Below, piece after piece: positions 8,585 to 17,308 of a DNA stretch of 64,000 nt. A program made the position numbers and the translations under genes. The notes under the pieces were generated by a model, which saw only the letters and a program-made list of their open reading frames with translations, was not told the origin of the DNA and did not search any database. The DNA comes from Marifrigoribacter sp047730175 (GTDB lineage: Bacteria > Bacteroidota > Bacteroidia > Flavobacteriales > Flavobacteriaceae): NCBI RefSeq assembly GCF_047730175.1, contig NZ_CP159833.1, positions 2,170,001 to 2,234,000 of the forward strand, in the 5' to 3' direction. How positions within the stretch are numbered: position 1 is the first letter of the stretch; each line of letters opens with the position of its first letter.

Positions 8585-9298
8585 TTGAATAAATCAATCG
8601 AAATACAAGACATTGGTAGTCGAGATTACAAGGATACTTGGGAGTATCAAGAGGAACTTTTTCAGGAAATTTTAAATATTAAAATTAAAAACCGAAGAGA
8701 AGCTACTTCTATCGAAACACCTAATTACTTTATATTAGTTGAACATCCTCATGTGTATACATTAGGAAAAAGTGGAGATTTCAAAAACCTTTTAGTTTCT
8801 GAAGACTATCTAGCTAAAATTAATGCTACCTATTATAAAATTAATAGAGGAGGAGATATAACCTATCATGGCCCTGGTCAAATAGTGGGATATCCCATTT
8901 TAGATTTAGATAATTTTTTTACTGATATTCATAAATACCTTCGTTTTCTTGAAGAAATGGTGATTCTTACTTTAGCTGAATACGGTTTAAAAGGAGAACG
9001 CTCAAAAGGAGAAACTGGTGTTTGGTTTGATGTAGGAACTCCGTTTGCGCGTAAAATTTGTGCTTTAGGAGTTCGAGCAAGTCGATGGGTAACGATGCAT
9101 GGATTTGCTTTTAATGTGAATACCAATTTAGGTTATTTTGATAATATGATTCCCTGCGGAATTAAAGGCAAAGCAGTCACCTCATTAAATGTTGAATTAG
9201 GAAGGCAAGAAGTACCTATTGAAGAAGTAAAAGAAAAATTATTAAAACACTTTGCGGTACTCTTTGAAGCAGAGTTTTCCTTTAAAACAACAGTTTAG
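8585..9298 (+). CDS. lipB: Octanoyltransferase (lipoate biosynthesis)
   Basis: LipB moves the octanoyl group from acyl carrier protein onto lipoyl domains, for example those of the pyruvate dehydrogenase E2 encoded at 51187 in this window. The 237-residue protein shows the family signatures RGGDITYHGPGQIVGYPI and GVRASRWVTMHGFAFNVN, and the catalytic cysteine in MIPCGIKGKAVTSL. The start codon is TTG; no better ATG exists before the conserved region. It converges with the lipoprotein gene on the other strand and the two stop codons overlap by 4 bp. Confidence 0.95.
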   Translation: MNKSIEIQDIGSRDYKDTWEYQEELFQEILNIKIKNRREATSIETPNYFILVEHPHVYTLGKSGDFKNLLVSEDYLAKINATYYKINRGGDITYHGPGQIVGYPILDLDNFFTDIHKYLRFLEEMVILTLAEYGLKGERSKGETGVWFDVGTPFARKICALGVRASRWVTMHGFAFNVNTNLGYFDNMIPCGIKGKAVTSLNVELGRQEVPIEEVKEKLLKHFAVLFEAEFSFKTTV

Positions 9299-11730
9299 TT
9301 TTCATACAAAACCACGGTGCTTGCATCTGTCGCAACTAATAAATTTAATTTTCCATTGTTATTCGCATCACCAATAACCGCTTTAGATGTACCAAAGATT
9401 GGTAAGCCAGCGAGTAAATCTCCATTTTTTAAATATACATAAACTTTATGTTCTTGTGTTTCAGTTATAGTGATATAGGTGGTCCGATTGATAGTAAATA
9501 TTTCAGGTTTAGTATAAATACCAAAAGGAAGTTCAATTAATTTTCCATTAATTCGTAATAAATAATCATCTAATGTAGCCTTGGTTTTGCCTTTAATACT
9601 GAACCAATAATTTGAAGACACGGCTAATTTTTTAGTGGTAATTTTTCCAGTTTGTGAAATACTTTCTTTTGTGTTTTCTTTAGTAATTACAACAAAATTA
9701 TCGCCTTCTTTCGCAATGGACATAGTAGAAAAATTAAACGATTTTTTAACTGATACTCTCGATTTTCCAACCCTACTAAGTATATTTAAGGTGCCATTTT
9801 CTTCAGCAATTAAAATATAATCTTTACGCGCCATTCGAAAATGCTGCGGTGCTAAAACGATAGTAGATGTTGCTTTCTTAAACGTAAATCCTTTTACAAT
9901 TTTACCTTTGCTGTCGTACATTAACACTTCTTTTCCTTGGGTTACTATAAAACGATAATTCCTCTTGTTATCGTAGTCAAAAACAGATAAAGGTTGTGTT
10001 ACTCTATCTTTGAACTTCATAGGGAATGGAGCTACAGTGTTCCCATTTCTATCTAAAATATAAAAGTTCTTTTCAGTTGTAAATGCTAATTGTTTTTTAC
10101 CATTCTTTAAAATATCGACTTCTTGAACCTTTCCTAAAATAGGGCTATCCAACTTTTTAGTCCAAAGTGTTTTTCCTTTAGATGAAACAAAATGAAGTGT
10201 GTTTGTGACATCCTGAACTATAATGTCTTTACCTTTTGTTCGGTGATTACTGAAAAATTGTGGGTCTTTTAATAGCGTATTTTCAAACTTTATACTAGCC
10301 AATTGAGAAACAATTCCGGTAGTTCTTTTTTGACTTGAGACTTCCTTGCAAAGAAAATTTAAATGTGCAAAATCCCGATCATAGCTTAGTTGTAAAACCG
10401 CTAAAGGATATTTTTTGAAATCGATAGTATTAATTTCTGAAGTATTATTTGAGTTGAATAAAGAAGCAATACTAGAAGAAATATTTCCGTTAAGTTTCAT
10501 AATTAACAAGGAAGAGGCACTACTTAATTTTGAAACAGATTCTTTATAATAAGTTGTGTTAATCAAGCAGTTATTATTCAAATAAGAAGAAATAATATGT
10601 TGCGAAATGGCTTCGTTTTCAGATACTATAAAAAATTGATCAATCTGAAATAAGTACTTCATAGCACTATTTTTAAAGAAAGGATAAAATGCACTCGACA
10701 ATAAATTTGGTCTATTTAGATCATGAATCATAACTTCTTTAAAGACTTCTTTTTGTGTGCTATATCTTAAAAACGCATCTTTTGTTGTGGATGGGTCTAA
10801 ACTACTTAAAACAATAGAATTACCAAGTTCATGTTCAATAAATGAAGCTTCACTTACCGCATCTAACAATGTAATTAGTTCTATAGAAGAATCATTTGTA
10901 CCCTTATAAATTTCACAATTGTTTTGAAAGGTTTCGAAATCATTAAATGTTACTGAGATGACACTTTTTGAATCAACGGGTGTTATTTTAGCAATGTCAT
11001 TTTTTTGAGGGACTAAACCTTTAAAAACAGAAAGTAGCTGCGGCACACTATCTCTATCTAACACTACGCCTGTAGCAGAAATAGCATCAGGTAAAATCTG
11101 CGTATTTAATGAAGCAAGAGAAGCGAAATTAATACGGAGAGAATCGTTAATAAATAGGTTGTTTGTTTTTATAATCGCTTTAAAATTCTTCTCATTATTA
11201 ATAGAATTAATTTTTTGAAAAACAGGATCCGACTCCGTGTTTCCTTCAATAATATTTTGAAGTATAGTTTGAGAAGAGCTTGCTATAAAAACACTGTCTT
11301 TTAGTGTAGTAAAATGTAAAACCGAATCAATTAAAACTTTATAAATGGGGTGGTCATTTATAAGAATTTTTTCAGAAGTTATATTGTTTAATGAGTCTGT
11401 AACAAATACATTTTTAGTTTGCCTTGTTATAAAAGTATAGTTTGAAGGATGTTCAGAAATACAAAAGATACTTAAACCTTCCGGTTGTAAATAATGTAAG
11501 ATATTATTTTCTGAAATAAATGAAAAGGCAGGTGTGTCCGAAAATTCTGAAATTAAATCGTTATTCTTAATATCTGCTTTTAAAGTTTCAAAATCTGATA
11601 TTTTTAATACCACTGAAGTGTTTTCAGGAATATAATCTTTTAATTCACCCACTTTTGTTTTAGAATCTTCACAGCTCCAAATAAGTGATACTAAAAAAGT
11701 AACTACAGTTATTTTTAGAAAGTATTTCAT
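9295..11730 (-). CDS. Large lipoprotein with C-terminal propeller-like repeats, unknown function
   Basis: The 811-residue product starts at the second of two in-frame start codons (TTG then ATG) and has a lipobox (LIWSC). The N-terminal 450 residues contain repeated beta/alpha segments that begin with lines such as VVLKISDFETLK. The C-terminal part (about 480-811) has regularly spaced strands with turns such as DILKNGKK, DYDNK, DSKGK and DANNNGKLNLLV, suggesting a quinoprotein- or FG-GAP-like beta propeller. It lies 88 bp downstream of rnhB on the same strand. I do not recognise a named family. A role at the cell envelope is inferred from the lipobox. Confidence 0.7.
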   Translation of the reverse strand: MKYFLKITVVTFLVSLIWSCEDSKTKVGELKDYIPENTSVVLKISDFETLKADIKNNDLISEFSDTPAFSFISENNILHYLQPEGLSIFCISEHPSNYTFITRQTKNVFVTDSLNNITSEKILINDHPIYKVLIDSVLHFTTLKDSVFIASSSQTILQNIIEGNTESDPVFQKINSINNEKNFKAIIKTNNLFINDSLRINFASLASLNTQILPDAISATGVVLDRDSVPQLLSVFKGLVPQKNDIAKITPVDSKSVISVTFNDFETFQNNCEIYKGTNDSSIELITLLDAVSEASFIEHELGNSIVLSSLDPSTTKDAFLRYSTQKEVFKEVMIHDLNRPNLLSSAFYPFFKNSAMKYLFQIDQFFIVSENEAISQHIISSYLNNNCLINTTYYKESVSKLSSASSLLIMKLNGNISSSIASLFNSNNTSEINTIDFKKYPLAVLQLSYDRDFAHLNFLCKEVSSQKRTTGIVSQLASIKFENTLLKDPQFFSNHRTKGKDIIVQDVTNTLHFVSSKGKTLWTKKLDSPILGKVQEVDILKNGKKQLAFTTEKNFYILDRNGNTVAPFPMKFKDRVTQPLSVFDYDNKRNYRFIVTQGKEVLMYDSKGKIVKGFTFKKATSTIVLAPQHFRMARKDYILIAEENGTLNILSRVGKSRVSVKKSFNFSTMSIAKEGDNFVVITKENTKESISQTGKITTKKLAVSSNYWFSIKGKTKATLDDYLLRINGKLIELPFGIYTKPEIFTINRTTYITITETQEHKVYVYLKNGDLLAGLPIFGTSKAVIGDANNNGKLNLLVATDASTVVLYEN

Positions 11731-11818
11731 CAATACAAAAATAGAAAGGAAAACACTATTTTTTAGGATTATTTAAAGAGTTTGTTGACGTGTTTTTAAC
11801 AATTGATATCTTCTAATT

Positions 11819-12403
11819 TTATTCTTCAGCTAACAATCGAAAACTCAAGCGGTGATATTTCGTAATACCATATTTTTTAATGGCTGCACGATGCTCTTTC
11901 GTTGGGTAACCTTTATTTTGTTTCCAATTGTACATTGGAAATTCTTCATGAATTTTTACCATAAAATCATCTCGAGTAGTTTTAGCTAATATCGATGCAG
12001 CTGCAATATGGAGGTATTTTGCATCTCCTTTAATCACACATTCATAAGGTATCTTGCCATAAGGTTTAAATTTATTGCCATCTATAGCTATAAATTCTGG
12101 CTTAGGATTTAATTTTTTAATGGAATGATGCATTCCCAATATTGAAGCATTTAAAATATTGATTTCATCTATTTTCTTCATCATAACATGTGCAACTCCA
12201 AAACTAAGTGCTTCATTTTTAATAATTTCCCTTAAAAGGATTCTTTTTTTCTCAGTTAATTGTTTTGAGTCTGTCAATATAGTATTAGTGAAATTATCTG
12301 GAAGAATTACAGCAGCAGCTGTTACTGGACCAGCTAGGCATCCTCTTCCTGCTTCATCGGTGCCACATTCAATTAAATTTTGACGTATTTTTAACTTTAG
12401 CAT
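11819..12403 (-). CDS. rnhB: Ribonuclease HII
   Basis: RNase HII cuts RNA in RNA:DNA hybrids, including single ribonucleotides in DNA. The conserved acidic active-site segments are present: GTDEAGRGCLAGP, LTDSKQLTEKKR, FIAIDGNKF and AAASILAKTTRD. The ATG at 12403 (194 residues, MLKLKIRQNL) is chosen over the longer frame from 12433. The -7 promoter box of this gene (12431-12438) ends where the longer frame would begin, so that ATG would lie at or before the transcription start. The gene is divergent from the porin gene and shares its promoter region. Confidence 0.95.
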   Translation of the reverse strand: MLKLKIRQNLIECGTDEAGRGCLAGPVTAAAVILPDNFTNTILTDSKQLTEKKRILLREIIKNEALSFGVAHVMMKKIDEINILNASILGMHHSIKKLNPKPEFIAIDGNKFKPYGKIPYECVIKGDAKYLHIAAASILAKTTRDDFMVKIHEEFPMYNWKQNKGYPTKEHRAAIKKYGITKYHRLSFRLLAEE

Positions 12404-12430
12404 GTAAAATTTATAACAAAAAATTCCATT

Positions 12431-12446
12431 CAAAAGTATACCTTTG
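12431..12446. promoter_or_regulatory. Overlapping divergent -7 boxes of rnhB and porin genes
   Basis: The 16-bp segment CAAAAGTATACCTTTG holds a minus-strand -7 box TACTTTTG (12431-12438) and a plus-strand -7 box TACCTTTG (12439-12446), back to back. Both match TAnnTTTG exactly. The two promoters cannot easily be occupied at once. Confidence 0.6.
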
Positions 12447-12465
12447 TCTGATAAGTAAAAAATTG

Positions 12466-14427
12466 ATGAGTAAAAGACTTTTTCTGCTTCTTTTTATAGG
12501 TTTTTCCTGTACGATGTTTTCTCAAATAAAAAGCGGAATCCAAAAAGGAATGCAAAAAGGAATGCAAAAAGGAATGCAAAATAGAAGTAATGAAGGAAAT
12601 TCCAGGACAGCAACTCCTCCTAAAGAAAAACCTCCTATTGATTTGTATAAAATTATTTCATCAAAAAGAGATACCACTTTTATAGATACGACCTTAAGCA
12701 TCCAAAAAGATTATAAATTTAATTACTTAAGGAAAGATGATTTCGAATTAATTCCTTTTAATAATGTTGGACAAGCATATAATACCTTAGCACACTCATT
12801 TAGAGAGGATGAATTATTACCAAAATTTGTAGCTCAAGGGCATCATTTTAATATGATGGATCATGATGATATAAGTTATTATCATGTGCCGACTCCTTTA
12901 AGTGATTTGTATTTTAAAACTGCTTTTGAACAAGGACAACAATTAGATGCATTTCTTACCGTAAATACTTCCGAAAAATTTAATTTTTCATTGGCTTATA
13001 AAGGGGTGCGTTCCTTAGGGAAGTATCAAAATGAGCTCGCAAGTACAGGAAACTTTAGATTTACAAGCAACTATCATTCAGAGAGTAAAAGGTATCAAAT
13101 TCGTAGTTATATTTTAGCTCAAGATGTCATAAATGAAGAAAATGGTGGGTTAACAGATGTTTCTGTTCAGTTATTTATTGAGGATGATCCCGAATTTAAA
13201 GATCGAGGACGATTAGATGTTAAGTTTGAAAATGCAAAGAATGTATTGAAAGGAATACGGATGTTTGCGGAACATGAATATCAATTTATTAGTGATGAGG
13301 ATAGTTTATCGTCTCATTCATTATCGATAGGTAATTCTATTAGTTATGATGATAAATCATACTTATATGTTCAACAATCTGCTTTTTCTGAATTTGGAGA
13401 ATCTTATACTTCTTTAGTTCATTCTAGAGTAAATTATGAGGAATTTAGAGCGGAAGCTTTTGCAAAGTATTCAAATAAATTTCTAGGAAATTTTTCAGCT
13501 TTTGCAAATTATACCGATCATAATTATGGTTATAATTCAGTATTAATTCTTGATGAAGGAAGCATAACAAATCGTTTGAAAGGAACAACGATTCAAGCAG
13601 GTGCAACTTTTAATAAAGAATATAAAGGATTTAAACTGTTTGGTGAAGGAGCCATTAATGTATCAAGCGATTTTGATGGTAATTATATTAACGCTGGAGC
13701 TTCTTATGCATTTAATGAAGATACGAAGGTAAAGGCTCAAATTAATATACATTCTGCAGCTCCTAACTATAATTTTCTGCTGTATCAAAACGATTATAAA
13801 AATTACAATTGGCAAACCAATTTCGACAATGTAAAAACACAGGAATTACATTTAAAGTTAACATCTAAGAAGTTTTTTAATGCAGATATTAGTTATACAG
13901 GGATTGATGATTACACTTATTTTGCTATTAAATCAAATGACTCTACTCCAACTCCACAACAATATGGTGAACGTGTAGATTATTTAAAAGTAAAAGTTGA
14001 AAAAGAAATACGATATCGAAAGTTTGCGCTTGCAAATACGATCATGTATCAAAGTGTTTTAAATGGAGAATTTATTTTGAATGTTCCTGAAATTATTACC
14101 CGTAATACACTTTATTACCAAGATGAATGGTTTAAAAAGGCTATGTTTATGCAAGTTGGAGTTACTCTTAAATATTTCACTCAGTTTAATTCAAATGCAT
14201 ACGATCCTGTATTAGCTGAATTTTATGTGCAGAATGAACAAGAAATTGGAGGCTTTCCAATGGTTGATCTTTTCTTTAATACAAAGATTAAACAAACGCG
14301 AATCTTTTTTAAGTTTGAGCATATCAATGCACTCTTTAGTAGTACCAATGATTATTTTTCAGCGCCTGGACATCCGTACCGTGATCCAGTAATCCGATTT
14401 GGATTGGTCTGGAATTTCTTCTTGTAA
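12466..14427 (+). CDS. Putative outer-membrane porin (Porin_10-like beta barrel)
   Basis: The 653-residue protein has a signal peptide (to about MFSQ) and a short low-complexity linker with four GMQK-type repeats and a PPKEKPP stretch. The rest is rich in amphipathic strands with alternating aromatic residues and ends in a strand finishing with phenylalanine (FGLVWNFFL), as expected for an outer-membrane barrel. Size, the early ISSKRDTTFIDTTLSIQKDY segment and location divergent from rnhB fit the Bacteroidota putative porin family. The start is the ATG at 12466, not the TTG just before it. Substrate is unknown. Confidence 0.75.
   Translation: MSKRLFLLLFIGFSCTMFSQIKSGIQKGMQKGMQKGMQNRSNEGNSRTATPPKEKPPIDLYKIISSKRDTTFIDTTLSIQKDYKFNYLRKDDFELIPFNNVGQAYNTLAHSFREDELLPKFVAQGHHFNMMDHDDISYYHVPTPLSDLYFKTAFEQGQQLDAFLTVNTSEKFNFSLAYKGVRSLGKYQNELASTGNFRFTSNYHSESKRYQIRSYILAQDVINEENGGLTDVSVQLFIEDDPEFKDRGRLDVKFENAKNVLKGIRMFAEHEYQFISDEDSLSSHSLSIGNSISYDDKSYLYVQQSAFSEFGESYTSLVHSRVNYEEFRAEAFAKYSNKFLGNFSAFANYTDHNYGYNSVLILDEGSITNRLKGTTIQAGATFNKEYKGFKLFGEGAINVSSDFDGNYINAGASYAFNEDTKVKAQINIHSAAPNYNFLLYQNDYKNYNWQTNFDNVKTQELHLKLTSKKFFNADISYTGIDDYTYFAIKSNDSTPTPQQYGERVDYLKVKVEKEIRYRKFALANTIMYQSVLNGEFILNVPEIITRNTLYYQDEWFKKAMFMQVGVTLKYFTQFNSNAYDPVLAEFYVQNEQEIGGFPMVDLFFNTKIKQTRIFFKFEHINALFSSTNDYFSAPGHPYRDPVIRFGLVWNFFL
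12535..12582 (+). repeat. In-frame 12-bp tandem repeat, four copies
   Basis: Four units of GGAATGCAAAAA (the first with C for G, the last ending in T) encode GIQK-GMQK-GMQK-GMQN right after the porin signal peptide. Copy-number slippage would change the linker length by four residues without shifting the frame. Confidence 0.85.
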
Positions 14428-14760
14428 AATTCCTGCGAAGACAGGAATCTCATTATAATAGAGAAAATAACACATGGATTTTGTCATTCTCAGCTGTCCC
14501 ACTGAGCTAAGGCAAAGTGTGTCTGGGGATCCCTTTAATTAAAGTCATATTTGGATCCTGAGTCACTTCGACAAACTCAGTGCAGGCAATTTCAGAGTGA
14601 CAAGGTAATGTCTCAGGATTACAAGGTAGTTTTTTTGTCATTCCCAATGCAATGAGGAATCCCTACTTAAATATATAAAAAGATTCTTCGGTCATACCTC
14701 CCTCTGAAAGACAGCACTTTTGTCATTCTCAGCTTGACTGAGGAACCATCATAATTTAGC
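14428..14760. repeat. Cluster of REP-like palindromic repeats
   Basis: At least five short units are packed in this non-coding stretch. ATTCCTG/CAGGAAT hairpin at 14429-14448; TTGTCATTCTCAGCT at 14481-14495 and again, identical, at 14720-14734; a unit with CACTTCGACAAACTCAGTG at about 14562-14580; TTTGTCATTCCCA at 14634-14646; and further degenerate palindromes. These resemble dispersed GTCATTC and TTCGAC-type repeats of Flavobacteriaceae. The first hairpin may stop transcription from the porin gene. No coding frame is present. Confidence 0.7.
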
Positions 14761-14819
14761 CTAAATGTTAAATATATAGCGCGGTCTCCACATTTTTGGT
14801 TGAGACTTGCCACAAAAAA

Positions 14820-14842
14820 AAACTCGACCAAAGATCGAGTTT
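14820..14842 (-). terminator. Rho-independent terminator of the acyl-CoA dehydrogenase gene
   Basis: An 8-bp stem (AAACTCGA/TCGAGTTT) with a 7-nt loop is followed by a T-run on the minus strand, 25 bp past the stop codon. Confidence 0.8.
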
Positions 14843-14866
14843 GAATGTTATATTTATAAAAAGTAT

Positions 14867-16009
14867 CTAATCCCTAAGTAAACCTCTAGAGATTACAATC
14901 TTTTGAATTTCAGAAGTACCTTCATAAATCTGTGTAATTTTTGCATCACGCATTAAACGTTCTACATGGTATTCTTTTACATAGCCATTTCCACCATGCA
15001 CTTGCACCGCTTCAATAGATACATCCATTGCAACTTGCGAGGCATATAATTTAGCGATTGCGCCACTCATAGTGTAATCATTACCTTGATCTTTGTCCCA
15101 GGCAGCTTTCATTACTAAAAGCTTAGCAGCTTCAATACTCGTATGCATGTCTGCTAATTTAAAAGCAATGGCTTGATGGTTGCAGATTTCAGTGCCAAAT
15201 GATTTACGCACTTTAGAATATTCTCTAGCAAGATCATAAGCTCCTCCGGCGATACCTAGGGCTTGTGCAGCAATTCCAATACGTCCCCCAGCTAAAGTTT
15301 TCATGGCAAATTTGAAACCAAATCCATCTTCTCCAATTCTATTTTCTTTAGGAACTTTTACATCATTAAAAATTAATGAATGTGTATCACTTCCTCGGAT
15401 TCCTAATTTATCTTCTTTGGGTCCAATTTCGAAACCTTCCCAACTTTTTTCAACGATAAAAGCATTAATTCCTTTGTGTTTTTTTTCTCGATCTGTTTGA
15501 GCGATAACTAGATAATAATCCGCACTATTTCCATTCGTGATCCAGTTTTTTGTTCCATTTAAAATATAATGGTCCCCATGATCAATGGCTGTCGTTTTTT
15601 GAGAAGTAGCATCACTTCCAGCTTCAGGTTCACTTAAGCAAAAAGCACCTAATTTTTCGCCAGTAGCTAATTTGGTAAGGTATTTTTGTTTTTGTTCTTC
15701 AGAACCATAACTTTCAATTCCATAACAGACTAATGAATTGTTTACAGACATGACTACACTTGCAGAAGCATCAATTTTTGAAATCTCTTCCATAGCTAAA
15801 GCATAAGACATCGTGTCCATTCCGCCTCCACCGTATTTTGGATCTACCATCATCCCTAAGAAACCAAGTTCTCCCATCATCTTAATTTGTTGCGTAGGAA
15901 ACTTTTGTTTGTTATCACGTTCGATAACACCAGGAAGTAGTTCATTTTTTGCAAAATCACGCGCTGCATCGCGAATCATAATATGTTCTTCTGTTAAGCT
16001 AAAATCCAT
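14867..16009 (-). CDS. Short-chain-type acyl-CoA dehydrogenase
   Basis: This 380-residue FAD flavoenzyme oxidises acyl-CoA to trans-2-enoyl-CoA in fatty-acid or amino-acid breakdown. It has the full acyl-CoA dehydrogenase layout: N-terminal helical domain, central beta domain (CLSEPEAGSDA, NGTKNWITNG) and C-terminal helical domain. The catalytic glutamate is in the family position near the end (QIYEGTSEIQ), as in butyryl-CoA dehydrogenases. The gene has a very clear promoter (16047-16077) and its own terminator, so it is a single-gene transcript. Chain-length preference cannot be read from the sequence. Confidence 0.93.
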   Translation of the reverse strand: MDFSLTEEHIMIRDAARDFAKNELLPGVIERDNKQKFPTQQIKMMGELGFLGMMVDPKYGGGGMDTMSYALAMEEISKIDASASVVMSVNNSLVCYGIESYGSEEQKQKYLTKLATGEKLGAFCLSEPEAGSDATSQKTTAIDHGDHYILNGTKNWITNGNSADYYLVIAQTDREKKHKGINAFIVEKSWEGFEIGPKEDKLGIRGSDTHSLIFNDVKVPKENRIGEDGFGFKFAMKTLAGGRIGIAAQALGIAGGAYDLAREYSKVRKSFGTEICNHQAIAFKLADMHTSIEAAKLLVMKAAWDKDQGNDYTMSGAIAKLYASQVAMDVSIEAVQVHGGNGYVKEYHVERLMRDAKITQIYEGTSEIQKIVISRGLLRD

Positions 16010-16046
16010 TGAAATAATATGTTATAATTACGTGAAAAATGTTTCG

Positions 16047-16077
16047 CAAAGATACTTTATTCAAGCCGAATTTTCAA
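16047..16077 (-). promoter_or_regulatory. Consensus promoter of the acyl-CoA dehydrogenase gene
   Basis: On the minus strand TTG (16075-16077), a 20-nt spacer and TATCTTTG (16047-16054) match the Bacteroidota promoter consensus. The start codon lies 38 bp downstream of the -7 box. Confidence 0.75.
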
Positions 16078-16099
16078 TAAAAACACCTTACTTTTACAT

Positions 16100-17167
16100 A
16101 TGCTTCAAAACGAATATAAAGTCATAGGCGTTATGTCGGGTACTTCACTGGATGGAATCGATTTAGCCGAACTTCATTTTTCTCTTTCAGAAAGTACTTC
16201 TTGGGACTTTAACATCCTTACTACTGAAACTATTCCCTATCCTTCAGATTGGATAAAAAGATTAAAAGAAGGGATTGCTTATTCCGAAGAAAATTTAGAA
16301 CTATTAAACAAAGATTACACCCTATACTTATCCGAAATAATTAAAAAATTTATAGCCAAGAATGAGTTGAAAAACATAGACGCTGTATGTAGTCATGGGC
16401 ATACAATATTACACCAACCCAATAAAGGAATCACATTACAAATTGGAAATTTGCCAGAATTAGCTAATTTAATTCAACAGAAAGTGGTCTGTGATTTTAG
16501 AATGCAAGATGTTGAATTGGGTGGGCAAGGAGCACCTTTGGTTCCTATAGGAGACCAATTATTATTTTATGAATATGATTATTGCTTAAACCTTGGCGGA
16601 TTTGCAAATGTTTCTCTAGAAAGAGATGGAAAACGGATTGCTTATGATATTTGTGCCGTAAATGTGGTACTAAATAAATATGCTAATGAGCTAGGATTTG
16701 ACTATGATGACCAAGGAAAAATAGCGAAAGGAGGTACTTTTAACTTGTCTGTTTCAGGTTTACTTGGAACAGTGCCGTTTTATAATGTTTTACCCCCAAA
16801 ATCATTAGGAATGGAATGGGTAGATCAAGAAATTTTTCCAATCCTAGATGCACAAAACATATATCCTGCGACCAAGTTAAGAACCTATACAGATCATATT
16901 GCTCGTCAAATAGCAAGGCAGTTTCATAAAGACACAAAAGTTTTAGTAACAGGTGGCGGCGCTTTTAATTCTTATTTACTTTCTAAAATAAAACAGTATA
17001 AAAAAGTAGAATTAATTCTACCTTCAAAAGAATTAATAGAATATAAAGAAGCACTTATATTTGGATTACTAGGCGTTTTAAAATTAAGAGGGGAAGTGAA
17101 TTCTTTGTCTAGTGTAACTGGAGCAAAAAAAGATCATTCTAGCGGAAAAATATACTTGCATTACTAG
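16100..17167 (+). CDS. anmK: Anhydro-N-acetylmuramic acid kinase
   Basis: AnmK phosphorylates and opens 1,6-anhydro-N-acetylmuramic acid released from the cell wall, feeding it into recycling. The 355-residue protein starts with the phosphate-binding motif VMSGTSLDGIDLAE and has HGHTILHQP, GGQGAPLVPIGD, LNLGGFANVSL and VTGGGAFNSYL in the family order. Length is close to the usual 360-370. It is divergent from the acyl-CoA dehydrogenase gene, 90 bp apart. Confidence 0.95.
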   Translation: MLQNEYKVIGVMSGTSLDGIDLAELHFSLSESTSWDFNILTTETIPYPSDWIKRLKEGIAYSEENLELLNKDYTLYLSEIIKKFIAKNELKNIDAVCSHGHTILHQPNKGITLQIGNLPELANLIQQKVVCDFRMQDVELGGQGAPLVPIGDQLLFYEYDYCLNLGGFANVSLERDGKRIAYDICAVNVVLNKYANELGFDYDDQGKIAKGGTFNLSVSGLLGTVPFYNVLPPKSLGMEWVDQEIFPILDAQNIYPATKLRTYTDHIARQIARQFHKDTKVLVTGGGAFNSYLLSKIKQYKKVELILPSKELIEYKEALIFGLLGVLKLRGEVNSLSSVTGAKKDHSSGKIYLHY

Positions 17168-17308
17168 TTGAAAAATTTCTATTTTTTACTAGTTTGAGAT
17201 TTGTAAATTGAGTTTTTTCATTATATATTCACGTTTTAAATTTTTATTATAGGACTTTTACTTGTCAGGTAAAAACAAACAAATTGCAACAGACTTAATA
17301 TCACCCTT

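Noticed and set aside
14428..14760. CRISPR array
   Set aside because: The repeats are palindromic, of different types and irregularly spaced, without unique spacers of constant length or cas genes nearby.
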